Source of the DNA: Terfezia claveryi
Lineage: Eukaryota > Ascomycota > Pezizomycetes > Pezizales > Pezizaceae
DNA length: 64,000 nucleotides
Direction of reading: 5' to 3'
Assembly: GCA_015179025.1 (NCBI GenBank)
Contig: WHUX01000033.1
Coordinates: forward strand, 62,001 to 126,000
Position numbers and translations under genes: made by a program. Shown here piece after piece: positions 22,033 through 34,680 of this stretch; position 1 is the first letter of the stretch; every line of letters starts with the position of its first letter. The notes below the pieces were generated by a model that saw nothing but the letters and a program-made list of their open reading frames with translations, had not been told where the DNA came from and searched no databases.

Positions 22033-23141
22033 ATGACACATATAATCTATAGAGGGAAATTATTATGCTCCCTGCGAAACAGCATCCATAAAGCAGTGTT
22101 TACCTGGATGGCAGGGGCAGGACAGGCCGGGCAGGGCTATGTACGCTCAAATATAACTGCCAAAACTATCAACCATATCATGGAAGAAGCTGCAGTCTTT
22201 GCTGGCTTAAAACGGGGCAAGGGTACCGCCGCTCGCGGAAGCAGTGGAAGGGGAAAGGAAGTGGGTTAATTCGTCAATCTCGAGATTGACTCGATGGGAG
22301 GACAGATAAAGAACAAGACCGAGGAAGTGACCAGGAGGAAACGAGGAAAGGGATGTCAGGGGAAGGGGATGTCGAAAAGGACAGAAACCCCAGGATTATA
22401 CCACGGCAGAGGTCTACAAATCTATGATGAAGACGGAGAGGAGTTAATCGGTAAGGAAGGAGGATTCGTAGGGATGAAGATTAAGAAGGCCATAGTGGGG
22501 GAGAAATATCCCTGAGCTTCTTGCAAGGGCTTCAACCTAGGAAAAACGGGGAGGGACAAGAGGAAGGGGATGTAAGGAAGGACAGAAACCCGAACTCCCT
22601 AGACAAAGATGAGGACGAAGGGGATGATACAATCGAAATGGAGAGGAATTGTCAACCAGACCTCGACGACTTCCGGTCTTCTAGTGCTGCTCCCGAGAGA
22701 AGCCCTGCCCTACTGTCCCCAGTGACCAAGCCTTCAACGACATGATCTACTGCCAAGGCCCCTTTAACAACGACTCAAACAAATACTTGGAGGATTCTCG
22801 GACCTAGTACTGAACTTAATGAAGCATTAGATGAGAAGATGGGTGATGTGGTCTATGAAACGGTTGACGAGAAGGATAATGAGGAGGACAATGATACGGA
22901 TGAAGTGGACATCGAAGGAGATTTCGTAATGAAGCCGGTAGACAACCCATCAAGGAAATTACCCATTCCCATGGTCAGTTTCTGGAGCCATGTGGAAGTC
23001 CTGGACTCGGTGTCCCAGGCTGAAGTACACAGAATTCTCTTGCTTTCCTACCAGTACCCCGACATGGTAACCATGAGATGGCTCCTGGACCCATATAAGC
23101 TGAGTCCCAATCTCAGACTCGGAACAATTTCAAACACCTGA
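22033..23141 (+). pseudogene. Broken series of plus-strand frames, unknown origin
   Basis: An ATG at 22033 opens a frame interrupted by a single TAA at 22267 and resumed to about 22515 (Gly/Lys/Arg-rich). A second register at 22521-22745 and 22839-23141 is very acidic (DEKDNEEDNDTDEVDIEGD) and ends with a folded-looking stretch (VSFWSHVEVLDSVSQAEVHR). Basic then acidic low-complexity segments followed by a structured end could suit a retroelement Gag or a decayed host gene. No diagnostic motif was found. Confidence 0.3.
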
Positions 23142-23879
23142 CCTTTTGTGTGCAACATATCTAAACTAGATCTGGCATCCCTGGTACAGGCAGATCACTC
23201 TCCAAAACACATGACGAGGGCTGGGTATTCTGGTCTTTATCCCTAGCACAACTGCTATGTTCGCTGCAAGCCAGGCGAATTTTGGGCGATGTTAAGTGAG
23301 ATCCCTCAGGGGGTTAAAGATGCTATGGCTCAGTTTGCGCCGGTTGATTGATATGGACATAGGCGGTTAGTAGGCAAGTAGTAGAACTGGGTGTTGAGGA
23401 GGGTGAGGGTTTACTCACCACCTTGACGGATGCAATGAATGTTGTAGTTAGAGCTACAGCAACCAACTATGTACGCTTACCGGTAGCACGCTTCACCACC
23501 AGGGAAAAACATACTCGAGTTCATAGCTCTATAACCTGAGGCCCCCTAGATTTCAAACCAATATCAGTCGATAGAGCTCGTCGTTGGAACTCATCAAACC
23601 AGAGCACCTACAGACAAGCGGACAGAACTTTTGGAATAAGAGTAATAGGATAACGCAGGATAAGCTGACCACAGTATGGTTGTGGGGCTCACGTGAGATT
23701 TGGGCGCTTAAGGGTTTCTGTGTTTAGGTATCTAGGGTTATCAGCAAGGTATTTAAGACGAACGGATTTCCTTACTTCATATCGTTGTCACGGTTATTAT
23801 CAAGCAAGTGGCTTCTCTTCTCGTATACAAATATACCTCCCTATCTCTCTGTCTGTTACAATATCAGAGAAAGTAAACA

Positions 23880-24195
23880 AAGCAGTGGATGATATAAAGG
23901 CCACACCCTCTTTTACATAAATAATCTGAGGAAGAAATCCCCACTCTTCTAATTTCAATATCTACTGGACAATTGCCTTCTCTTCTGCTGGCATACACAA
24001 CTGTGCCACATGCAACTTTGTATGCGATTGTGTACTATTTAAGCACCTACGCAGTGTAGAATATACTAGTCCACAGGCTTCTGCTATCTTCCAGATCAAT
24101 AGGTATTTTTCCTGTTGAAATGCTAAAATTGCCTGCTGAATGCGCAGCTCTTGTTGAGCTTCTGACTTTTGCTTGCGTTGCTCTACCCTTCCCAT
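23880..24195 (-). mobile_element. Fot/pogo-type DNA transposon fragment (N-terminal HTH region)
   Basis: From ATG 24195 the frame encodes a psq-like helix-turn-helix (IAEACGLVYSTLRRCL), then EEKAIVQ, a TAG at 23962, and ILKLEEWGFLPQ followed by YVKEGVA. The relic at 40.7-42.5 kb has the same passage with Trp where this copy has TAG (EEKAIVQWILKLEE), so the stop is a TGG to TAG change. Only the 5' end of the transposase gene is present; the catalytic DDE domain is missing. Confidence 0.7.
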
Positions 24196-24739
24196 TGTGT
24201 ATTCAAGGCTTACAATTATCTGTCGTTAGCTCTGAGTTTACTCCAGTCAGATTCTTAAGCCCTGCATAAAGAGCCGTTACATACCAGATAATTTTTTTTC
24301 CAACTCCTAAACAATTACTTAAATTCACTGCAGTGCGCTGGTGAGACGTGCTATGCATTGGCCGGGTCATACATGCAGAGACCCTGCGAGTGTGCTGGGT
24401 CCACGGGAGGCGGCAGTATCCCAGGGCTGGGGGAGGGAGGGACGTTGAAAGAAAGACTGGCAAGAATTGGGGCGTACGTGTGTGATGGGTTTGGCTGTAC
24501 AAAGGGCGAGAGGAGGCAGGAACAAGAACACGAAGGGAATCGGTCACGGTCGGTGGACTTACCTAGATGTGGGCGAGGTTATATACGATGCAAGGCACAC
24601 CGGTTCCACCATGAGCGTAGATATTCCAGCAAAAGTAAAACATCCAGAGACCCCATAGGCGACGGAGCACTATGGTACAAGAAAAGTGAGTAACAGGACA
24701 TTCACCTTCTACCATACCTCACTGGTGGCTCATCACCGG
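24196..24739. other. Unassigned sequence ending in a TIR-element terminus
   Basis: Nothing is recognised up to about 24710. At 24711-24753 the sequence accatacctcactggtggct then catcaccgggatgtggc reproduces the terminus (ACCAT... CACCGGGATGTGGCTCA) of the TIR element at 44.33-45.89 kb. LINE-B copy 1 is inserted at its inner edge. Confidence 0.45.
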
Positions 24740-25013
24740 GATGTGGCTCAGTCTTTTTTTTTTTTTTTTTTGAAATCTATACGCCTGTGGAGCCTAAGGC
24801 TATGAGGCGGCTCCGTTCCCTCGTCTTAAAAGACTCGGTACGCCCACGGAACAACGGGCTGCATAAACGCCCAGCCTCCCGAACCAAAGAAAATCGATTG
24901 ACCCCCTCCCCCCGCCACGCCCGCTGACCGGCCACATCCCCTTAGTGATATCCTCCGCCGCCACGCCCCTTACCGGCCCCTCCCCCAATCCCCCCCGCTC
25001 CCACGTTGCCTCA

Positions 25014-28000
25014 CTAGGCAAGATCTAGGCTTGAGAAGAAAGTCTCCACCAGATCAACTGTGTGTTCTCCTTCCCCATCCTTGACCCTCCTGAGCCACCT
25101 CCCTTTCTCGTCCATCTCTTCCCAGGTGCTCCATTTCCTGCCTATTTCCTCCCCGTGGGGGCACACCAGGGCCACATGTGTGCCCGTCTCCTCATGCCTT
25201 CCACACCTCCGGCATGTAGGGTCAACTGAATCATCCAACCTCGCCCGCCAGGACTGGAGGTTACCCTTCCCTGTCCTGCAGTGAGTATAGTTGACCCTTG
25301 CCTTTCTATCCCATTTAACCACCCTTCCTCGCCCGTTCCGGCCACTTTCCTTTCTTCCTCCCTCTTCCGTCTCCATTCCTGCTTGAGCCCCCCTTCCGTA
25401 ATCAGGGGTTGCTCCGGGAACTCCCCCTCTGCACCTTCCTTCGCCAGGGAGTCAGCCAGCTCATTGCCTTCAATCCCCACATGGGCTTTGACCCAGCCTA
25501 GCCTGACTGCCCCTTGGCCGGCCCCCCTCTGCCTCTGCAGGATTAACTTGCCGGCCTCCCTCAGGTCAGCCGTTCTAGCTTTGCCTGCTCTACCTGCCTT
25601 CCGAATGGCTGCCAGAGCAGCCTGTGAGTCTGACAGGATTAGCAGCCTCCAATCCTTGTCAGCCTCTTCCAAGGCCTTCTTGATGCCGACAACCTCTCCA
25701 TCCCATACCGTTGCCAGCCGCCCGATCCCTACCTTCCCTTTTACCCTCCCCCCTGAGGAGCACCAACCCCCTCCTACCCGGCCTTGTTCGCTCATGCTCC
25801 CATCTGTGTAAATCACGACGGAGTCCTCTTTTGCTGCTTCGATCCCCTGTTGCCATTCTTCCGGCTTAGAATCCCTGGACAACCCCAAATTCACCAGGGG
25901 GATTTGGAACCCATCCACCTCCCCTCCGATACTCAGTCCCTCATTCCCCTCCTCCTTCAGCACCCCCGCCTTGCTGCGGATGGCTGTCATAACTGAGGTA
26001 AACCCATCTACCAGAGGGAAAGGTTCCCCGAAATAATCCCAGGGCCTACCTTCCTCAACGTTTCTCTCTTCTAGTCCTTCCCCCAACCATAGGTCACCCA
26101 GGGCCTTGGGGTCACACATCATTTTCCCCATTAGCCTAGCCTGGGCTGCATCCAGAGCCATCCTGGGGGACTCCACCCCTGCGATTTGGCTGACCAACTC
26201 TCTACGGGAGCCGTTGGTTGCGCTCATGCATTTCTTGAGAGCCTGGTACTGAAGTTTCTCAAACTCTTCCTCCCAGTCTCTCTGCCCTCTCCAGCCTAGC
26301 TCGCCCCCCATAGCGCCACTGCTCTGATCATGCCTGTATATGCCGCTCTCCAACTGTTGGCACTCATGCCCCAGTTGGAGTTGCCTAGCCCTCAAGTGCC
26401 CCCAGCATCTTCCTTGCCTTAGCTATCCTGCTTTTCCAGTGTTCTCTAAACGTCAGGCTCTCATCCATAATGATGCCGATCCATTTTACCCACTTAATAT
26501 CCTTACTTCTTCTCCTCCTCTTTTTCCTCAGCACCATTGTCTCCTGCTTCGAATCCTCCAATGGTAGGTGGCACTCCGCTGCTATCTTATGTACTGCCTC
26601 ATTCGCCCTCGCCAAGACCTGTTCCATGTCCGTATTTCCTGCAACTTCTGCGTCCCAGACGCACACGTTGAGGTGTAGATCATCGACGTACGACGGCAGT
26701 TCATTATCGAAGGGTGCCACCCTTTCGATTTCCTCCTCCATCCTCTGGATGATGGGGCCATCCAAATCAAGAAAATAATTGGTGATAGAGGTGACCCTTG
26801 TGGGGCCCCCAGGTTCGTCCTGCCCCTGCCTCTAACCACTCCGTCCCATACCAACTCGAAAGTCTGGCTCTAAAGAACTCCCTAACCCAGGGGATCCATT
26901 TTCTGCCCTCCTCTGACTTCTCCAGCTCCTGGATGACATCTTCTTCCCTAACGTTCTGGAACCCCCCCTTAACATCCCAGAAAGCCCAGCCAACCGCCCC
27001 ATCTCTCGCCATGCATCTCTGGGCCCTTGTTACCGTCCTGAGAGCTGCCTCTACTGCGACCTGCCTTTAACCGACCCAAACTGATGCCTATGTAGGAGGC
27101 CCGACAGCTGTAGTTTATCTGCCACTACTTTCTCGCCTAGCTTCCCTATGCAGTTGATCAAGTTGATTGGCCTCCACCCTTTGGTTTTTCCATGATCTTT
27201 TCCTGGCTTCGGAATCATCACTACCTTACTAAACTGCCATTCTACCAGAATCACCCCTCTACCTAGCTTTTCTGCGACCTCCCTCATTAGGTCACTGCCC
27301 AAAGTCGTAGGGAGTATCAATTTGATGAATTTGTAGCTGATGCCGTCTGGTCCCGGGGCTGAACTGTTGCACGTTCCGCTCAGAGCCTTTCTCACATCCC
27401 TCTCTAGGTCTTCCATGTCCGGCCTATTATTCTCCTGTAGCTCATCCTGCTGGAGCTCGTCTTCCTGAAGCCTGTCTTCCTCCTCCTGCCGGCCTCCCGC
27501 TCTCCATTTGAAATGATCCTCAATCAGACCTTCTACCTTCTCCGCCTCGCTTGTGCACTTCACCCCTCTCTCGTTTACCAGGCCCCCCATTTCCCCCTTC
27601 AGGTGCTAGGGGTCTTTCGCCCATTTCACTACCTCCCAGGGGTCTTTTTCTCCATGTTCCTCACAGAACCGTTTCCAGCACTCCTTTTTCTTCTCCCTAA
27701 TCATAGCTCTGAGCCTCTCTTTTTCTGCCTTCCATCTTCTTACTCGTCCCTCTTGAGTAAGACCATCCCCTATGCGCTCTCTCCTGCTCTTCCTTGTTGT
27801 ATTCAGCTGGGTGGACAGGTCTTGATCCCACCATCTCTTAGACCTCTCGGTGATCGTTAAACTTTACTATGGCAGCTCCTTAGACTCTTAAGTTTTTCAT
27901 ATGGGGTGCGCCCCTCCAGGCTCCCAGCCTACCTTGCCTCCGCCTCCGGACCGCCTTCCTGCAGGGCTGCTATCTCATCTTCTAGGCCCTTCCAATCCAC

Positions 28001-28690
28001 TGTCTCCTTTTCTATGGCCTGCCTTGCCCCTCCCCACTCTATGTCAGCAAGGAGGGCCCAATGATCCGACAGAATCTTCTCCCTCTTGACCCCCCCCACT
28101 CCTTTTCCCCTCTGCTCAAGAAAAGGTCGATTCTGCTGCTCACGATCCTGCCCCTTCTCATCCTCTCCCATGTCTGCCTGCAATCCCCTTCCGCTACCGT
28201 TAACCCTAAGCCCACTATCCATGCTGCCATAGCTTTTCCCTGCTATCTTCCTCATTGGCCGCATCCCAGTCGTGGCTGTGTGCATTCCAGTCTCCCACTA
28301 CTGCCATATTGCCTCCCCCTAGCCTCATACAACCTTACCTAGCCACTCCTCCCATTTCTGCCCCTGCAGCTTCCCGTTCGCATAGACCCCTCCTAGTTTC
28401 TTTCCAAACACCTCAACGATAACTAGGTTGTCCTCCTCAACCTCCACCTTGATATTACCTGACAAGCTTTTCCTCCAGTATACAAAAACCCTCCTCCCTT
28501 TCCTTACTCCGCTCCCCAGTGAAAGCTGGGTGGTTCTGACTTCCCCTCCCACCTTTGTCAATCTAAGCCTCCCCTACAAATGCTACATCCACCCCCTCCC
28601 CCTTGCACCATTCCAGAAATGCGTGGGTATTCAAATGGCTCCCCCCCACATTCTGGTATGCCACTCGGATACCCTTAGCCACGGCTCGGC
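25014..28690 (-). pseudogene. LINE-B copy 1 ORF2 (endonuclease, reverse transcriptase, RNase H), frameshifted
   Basis: Endonuclease: YQNVGGSHLNTHAFLEW at the start, one in-frame TAG at 28565 (Trp in copy 2), GDWNAHSHDWD and SDHWALLADIEW further on. Reverse transcriptase: APGPDGISYKFIK, WRPINLINCIGKLGEKVVA, WAFWDVKGGFQNV (motif A), APQGSPLSP (motif B) and the catalytic YVDD box near 26680. RNase H: YTDGSMSEQG, LSDSQAALAAI and HVGIEGNELADSLAK. The C-terminal CRRCGRHEETGTHVALVC motif precedes the TAG stop at 25014. Breaks between frames occur roughly every 300-1200 bp, so no single polypeptide can be made. Confidence 0.88.
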
Positions 28691-31405
28691 CCCACTCGGG
28701 GGTCGTCTGCTGCCCTACCAGGCCTCCCGCCCTGATTCCCTACTAGTATGAACCCTTCCTCATCCACTACCCTCAGTTTCTTGCTTCCTCCTGCCTCTCT
28801 AGGCCCTGCCTTTCTGCTCACCTTAGTAGTTGCGGCTCTACTAATTGAGCTGCAGTCCCTTTGCATATGTCCAGCCCCTCCGCAGTTGTGACACCTCACA
28901 AATGACCCTACCCCCTGTGGGGGAGGGCTTCTCCATAAATCCCGTGGGGGAGGGCTCCTCCATAAATCCCATGGGGGAGGGCTTCTCCTTCCTACCGCTC
29001 CCGAGAGCCTTTGGCCTTGTTCGAAATATGAGACCCTCCTTCTCTTGCCCTCCCAAATCAGGCCCTCCTTGATAACCCTTTTTGCTCCTGATTGTCCGCT
29101 ACATCGAACGTAAACCCAGTCACCCTCGCTGTTCCCCATAGCTTAGGATACCTACTGGCCATCCTTAAGCCCTTGTTTTCTGCCTTGATTTTTTCCGCCA
29201 GTTCTTTCCTTCCCTTAGGAATTGCCATCGGTGCTGACGGTACCATTAGTTTTACTGACCTCACCTCCTCCACCCAGACATTTAGCATGTCCCCTGACCT
29301 CTCAAAGACGCTCGCCAAAGCGTCCCCACCTCTCTAGCTACTTTGGCCGATCCACCTCTTCCCTAACCCTCCTGACCTCCCAAGTAGACTCGTCACAGAG
29401 CTCCCCTCGCCCTGCCTTCGCCGTTACCTGCCAGGGGGCTTGCTCATTGAGAAGTTATTTACCCTGAGAAGGTTGTTTACCTTGCCTGCTGCGCTTTCCA
29501 GCTCAGCTCTGCCCTTCACGCTAAGGCTGCATGTGTCCCATCACCACCCGGGTTACCTTGAACACCTCTGTCCCAATCACTTGTGCAGTTCTGCCCACCA
29601 GCCTTTCGATCGGGGCGGTCCGCCTCCTTCTCGATCCTTTTCTTCATTTCCTCTGCCTCTTTCATCTTTTGCCCCAATTCAATCATCTCCCCCGAGCTCA
29701 GGTCCGGCCTGACCTTGCCTACCAAGTCTCGAATTGTAGCTTTGCAGGCTTCTCTAGCCTTCTCCTGACTTTTCTTTACCCTACTGGCTTGCTCTGCTAG
29801 CTTAATAGCCTCCGCCTTATTTACCTCCTCTTGCTTCCTGCTTACCTCCTCTTCACATCTCTTCTTCTCCACCTTTTTTAACTCCTCCTGCTTCCTCTTT
29901 TCCTCTTCCACCCTCCCTCTCCTTGTGTTTATTGTTCTCTTGGCCTCTGCTACTTGCTCCGCGTTCCGGCCCCCAAGGATACTGCTAAGAGAGTCAATTG
30001 CTTTTTTACCTCTGCCAACTCCCTCTCTACCCCCACCATCTGGCTCGATTTGATCTGGGATACCGTTCTCCAGGTTCTTTCTGCCTCCATGACCCACTCA
30101 AATGTTGGGGGTCCCCCTTGGCTATTGCTTCCTTGGAAATAGTCTTCCAGCCTCCGCTGCCGGCTTCGTCCCCATCTAGATACCACCCCCCTCGATGCAG
30201 CCACCTCCTGCCTTGATTAAATCCCTGGCCACCCCCACATCTCTGGCCGACCTCCAGCTGCATTCCTTCGGCCCCAGAGCATCGATCTCCTCCAGAACCT
30301 CCCCATTTGTCTTGATGCTGTAGACGATCGTCATCGCCTCCCTGGACTCCCAGATCGGTTTCCAGCTCCTGTCCCCCACCGGGCTGTTCCCCACCGGGCT
30401 GTTCCCCACCGGGCTGTTCCCCACCGGGCTGTTCCCCACTGGGCTCGCCCCCATACTTGCTTCCATGTTCTCCTCCTCCCAATCATTACCCTTTTCCTTA
30501 TATTCCTTCTCTCTCCCCTCCTCCTCCGTGAGGTCTATCACTGCGTGTCTACTACTCTTCAGCCCCCGCATCCTCCTCATGGGGTTTGGAGGGGAATCCT
30601 CCATGGTGGCATCCTCCTCAGGAGAAGTCGTCCCAAAGACGTTGCCCCGTACTTCCTCAAAAGTTCTGACTCTCGCTGTCTCTAGCCCCTTACCATACTC
30701 CCTATCCAATTCTCCTAGTATAAGCCCCCCTTCTAGCCGAGGCTTCTTTCCTAGCCTGGTATTTCTTCTCTTTCTTCTTTCATCTTCTGACCCGGAATCC
30801 TCCTCCTCCTGGATCCCCTCCATTCTAGCTTCCAAACCAGCTAGAGCCTGTACTACCGTACCTTGTCCCTTCCTCCTCGCCGGTCTCGGTGTCGACAGAG
30901 TCCACCTGTGGGTCATACCGTCCAGGACGCTGCCGTCCGGCCTCATCGGTCTGACTATGATTGACTCCAGCATGTTGTCCTCCGCCTCCGCCTGCTCATA
31001 CGTGAAATCAAACCCCTCAAGTCGTCCATTCACTAAGCTGTCCTGAATCGCCATGCCGTTCTTGAGAATCTCGATGGCTCTTTCCACTGAAGGGCTGTCC
31101 CTCACCCTCAGACCCTCCTCATCCCCCCTCCCTTGTCTCTCCTGCTGAGAGATATAGAGGTCTCAGTCTCCCTCCCCTTGCCACTCATTCTTGCTCCTCT
31201 CCGTATTGGCGCAGGCTTGTAATAAGGCTCTCGTACCGTCCTCCCCAAACCCGGGCACCCTATACCACTTGGTGACCTCCTCAAGGACATATTGCCTTGT
31301 CCTCCTTACCCCTTCTTTATCACTGAATTCTAGTAGCACCTTGCTGCTTCCCTTACCCCAATCTACGACTGGGCCGAATAGAACACCTCTAGGAGGTGGC
31401 GCCAT
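28675..31405 (-). pseudogene. LINE-B copy 1 ORF1 (RNA-binding Gag-like protein), frameshifted
   Basis: ATG 31405 starts MAPPPRGVLFGPVVDWGKGS. The frame breaks near 31100-31160 and resumes at 31105-30176, 30204-29516 and 29318-28675. The order is a basic N-terminal domain, a long acidic/charged linker with a SPVGN x5 repeat (near 30380-30440), a coiled coil (about 30100-29516) and a C-terminal CCHC zinc knuckle (RCHNCGGAGHMQRDC). Just before the knuckle a 24-bp repeat gives SPPPRDLW units. ORF1 proteins of this type coat the LINE RNA. It is aligned throughout by the homologous ORF1 of copy 2. Confidence 0.8.
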
Positions 31406-31792
31406 TTCCTGGATACCTTAGATAATACTGAGGAACAATGAAGACTAGGGGCGTAGAGGTTGCCGTGGCAACAAAAGTCGCCCCTAGTGGAAACTGATTT
31501 ATTTGCCGGCGAGCTAGTGTAAGTGGACCAGACCAGACCAAGAGGCTTGGGGTGGTTGCCACGCAGAATAGTTGCCGAGGAATTACCCCGCTACCGATGA
31601 GAGAGTCCGTAAAGTCTTCACCCCCGGGGGAATCCGCCGTTTCGTTCGAATATGCTGTGAAAGTTAGCCAGGCGTACTCAGGTGAGTTCGCCGGACTAGA
31701 ATTAATGAGAACCGATGTCGGGGGCTTCCTGGTTGTTGAGTTTCTACAGGCACTCGGTCCCTGGAAGTTGATGTCGGTGATGTGGCTCAGTC

Positions 31793-32111
31793 CCCACGCC
31801 GATCACTGCGAGGTAATTGCATGGCAATAACATCGTCAGTTTCCAACGGATTTCAACACCAGTGGTAGCGTTAGACTTAGCGGACCTTGTCGCATCAACC
31901 TCGAAGCAGTACATCTGGCAGAGCATTGACCTGAATCCCCCCGGGCTCCCCGGGGGCTCATCACGGTCTCCCTACTACGATCACAAATGAGACTCAGTAC
32001 TTTTTTATTAAAAACACTAGACAGCGTATAAAGTAACAGGACCTTGTTATAACTAAACCCAGTGTTCCCAATAGAGCTATAAACAAGGCGAATATGGTGA
32101 GTATGTTCTCA
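31793..32111 (+). other. FunK1 3' flank with a divergent LINE-tail hairpin
   Basis: At about 31915-32015 the plus strand reads gacctgaatccccccgggct, ccccgggggctcatcacgg, then agtactttttt. This has the order and pairing of the LINE tail (gaatcc, GC hairpin, gctcctcatgg, agta, A/T run), though it is strongly diverged. Otherwise featureless. Confidence 0.35.
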
Positions 32112-34659
32112 TCAATTATTCAACCCCGTCACGTTCAACCCCGTCTCGTTTAATCTAGTGCCCGCATTTGACGTCCCCAAAGCTATATCCACCGCCGCCA
32201 GCATATCCTCATATACCTGCTCCCGATCCATTCCCTCCTCACCAGTGACCACCCCCATTCCACTTGACTCGATAGGAAATAGAATATCCCTCCACCTATT
32301 CACCACCCATTCAGCCGCCCCTCCCTTCATACTCGTGGCAAAAAGCTCCATAAGTCGAACCCATTGTACCCTCTGACTAACCTGGTTTAATTTCACTGAT
32401 GCCGAATCCCCAGTACTCCATATTGACTCCAGTTCCTTCTTATCTGCCTTGTTAGCACCATCCGGCCCACTCACACAGCACCAGATGAGGACATAGAGGA
32501 AGGATTCTAAATCGTGCCTCCAGCAGTGTCGTGAGCAGGTACCCATGAGAATCTCAATGGCCATGAACAGCATAGTCCCTGTACGTCGGCGAACTCCATT
32601 CAAAGTGTAACTCGGAGTAGTCGTATTGGGGCCGACGTATTTGGCCAAATCCAGGTCGATGAGAAACCCTTTTGGCAGGTCGGAGGAGGCCAAGGTATCA
32701 CTCTCTTCGGGGTTGTATAACAAAATATTGTTTGGAGAAATATCTCGGTGGAGGATCCGGGCAGACTGCAGCAGGGATTGATGGCCTATTTGTTGCACAA
32801 ATTAGCTGGTGAATAACATAATTCTATGGTAACGTACATTTAATGGCATCCCTCATTCCTTCCAATAATTCCTTTTCAGTCGCAAATTTCTCAATCTTTT
32901 TCCCAACAAGGTTGGTGACAATAAATGCGTGTGTCATATCCATATACATACTACACTGGTCAAAACTCGTAATATACTCTGTTGTCTGCTGTCCTGATAG
33001 CAAGCTCGAGGAGGTGGCTTCTTTCTTTTCAGGAGCCTTGAATCGAGTTGTGCTGTTGCTGTCCCTGCTGGGGGACTGGCTGACGGTGTTCGGGCTCGCG
33101 ATGGACTTGGTGACGCTGTTGACGCTCGCAGCGTTGTCAGACCTTTCACAGTCCCTGGGTAATACGGCCCTGAGTCTGTTTGGTTTGGATCCACGGTGGT
33201 GGGTACTTCCTCTCTTTTGGACTTTCCGATGCCGTTCCTCGTCACCCTTCTCCTCAGATCTGGCGGGCCGTTTACCAATTACTACCGGCGCGCTCGCCGG
33301 ACGCAGCCGTGCCATCTTCCTCTCTGATCGCAGGTCCGCCATCACAATCGCTGAACGCATCTGGCTGTTTCGAGATGAAACACCCCCAGATGACATGACC
33401 ACCTGGATGGTTGGCAGCGAGCTGCCCAGCCAATGCAGTGCATCTCCCCGCTTGAATTTCAACACAACCTCATTTGCACCATCGTAGCTCAGGTACCGTC
33501 TCACGTGGTCAATTGTATCCACCTTTGCCTCTGCACCGCACTGTACCGTGACATTTCCATAAACAATCGGGGTAGATATGGCGAAAACCCCACGCTGATG
33601 TGCCAGCGCGAGTAAATCCCCTTCGGGAGTCCTCCAGCTGGCCCGCCACGAGTCCTTTATAACACATTCCTTCTTCGTATCCAAGTCCTCCGCTAGCCAG
33701 CATATTGTAGCGCGGGAGACAATCACTGGCCGATGGTATAGGTTCTCTCGGAGCATGAACCTTTTTCCTCCGAGCGTCAAGAATTGAGGTCTGGGTGCCT
33801 CAGGTGACGGCATGCTCACTGTACCCTTGTTGTCATCAGAACGAATATACTCATAATTCTCATTGAATCCCAACTGCACCGCATCCATGGACACATATGC
33901 CTGTAGTATCCTGGTAAATATCTTTTGCGTTCTATCATTCTTCGTAATATTGATCCTCTCGGAGATTGAGATTCCCACGCGGTCAAACAGGTAACATCGT
34001 AGAAAGGGCCCACAGATTGTAAATGCGTGAACAAACCTCCGGGTTATCTGGGCGCCGAACACCTCCCGCACATAACCTGCAAGCTGCATGACAGTGTCTG
34101 GAGCACCATCTCTCGCCGAGGCGGCTTTCAGTTCCGCAGGAATCAAAACGGAAGTCCAGCTGTGCGCGACGGGTACAGAAAATGTCCCGGAGGTGAGACC
34201 GGTAGGGGCAAGGAAAAGATCACATTGGCGGTCTGAGGAGGAGAGAGAGTTTGCAAGTGAACGGGTGCACGAGGTGTAGAACTTTCTGGAGAGATTTCGT
34301 TGGTTAAATATACTGAACCAATCAAGGACAGAGCGCTCAGTGATGCTGTCCGGGAAGGGCAGGATGGGGTCGCTGGATGTGGGCCAAGGGAAGCCACAAG
34401 CACATGATGCCGGGCAGCCAACTGCGCACCTCCACTGTTGGGCTGTGATTCCGGGGAAGAAGTTATGGAAGCCTTTGACGTCCTTGAAAACTGTGCCGAA
34501 CAGCTCCGCACGTAAGAATGGATCGATATCTGCATGTGTCTGGGCTTGGGAAAAAAATTGCAAGGCCGAGTTTGCATGGACAGGAGTATCGTCATCACAG
34601 GTTTGGGGACGCTTGCAGGGCGTGACCGGTGCATAGGGAGCAAGCACGGGCGTAGTCAA
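32112..34659 (-). CDS. FunK1-type fungal protein kinase (two exons, start unresolved)
   Basis: Exons 34659-32838 and 32785-32112 are joined by a 52-bp GTACGT...TAG intron (32837-32786, phase 1), giving about 831 residues ending in TGA. The N-terminal region contains the FunK1 helix AELFGTVFKDVKGFHNFF and PAELKA, and a Ser/Arg-rich insert lies near residues 450-570. The catalytic half has HRDISPNNILLYN (catalytic loop), FLIDLDLAKY (DLD in place of DFG, frequent in this family), GTMLFMAIEIL and HDLESFLYVLIW. These are the hallmarks of the fungal-specific FunK1 family; substrates are unknown in general. The listed start codon is TTG: no ATG precedes the conserved N-terminal region in frame, so an upstream exon or a frame break is likely. 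Confidence 0.87.
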
Positions 34660-34680
34660 GTCCCCATCCGTGGTTTGTTG

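Larger units (their letters stand above)
24740..31792 (-). mobile_element. LINE-B copy 1, full length (7,025 bp), 14-bp TSD
   Basis: Direct repeats GATGTGGCTCAGTC at 24740-24753 and 31779-31792 bracket the element, which starts with poly(T) at 24754 (its poly(A) in sense). In sense order: a 373-bp 5' UTR (31778-31406), ORF1 with a CCHC knuckle, then ORF2 with AP-endonuclease, reverse transcriptase, RNase H and a terminal Cys/His motif. This layout matches the fungal Tad-like LINE clade (inference). Coding sequence is GC-rich and mostly free of stop codons, but broken by around ten frame shifts. The 3' UTR carries a cggaacaacgggctgcat segment shared with copy 2. Confidence 0.9.

Noticed and set aside
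24740..31792. Starship or other giant fungal element cargo
   Set aside because: No tyrosine-recombinase (DUF3435-like) frame or matching element boundary is visible; the region is explained by a LINE.
32798..32837. Separate kinase gene starting at 32798
   Set aside because: The ATG there lies inside the 52-bp intron; splicing joins HRDISPNN to the upstream FunK1 exon in phase.
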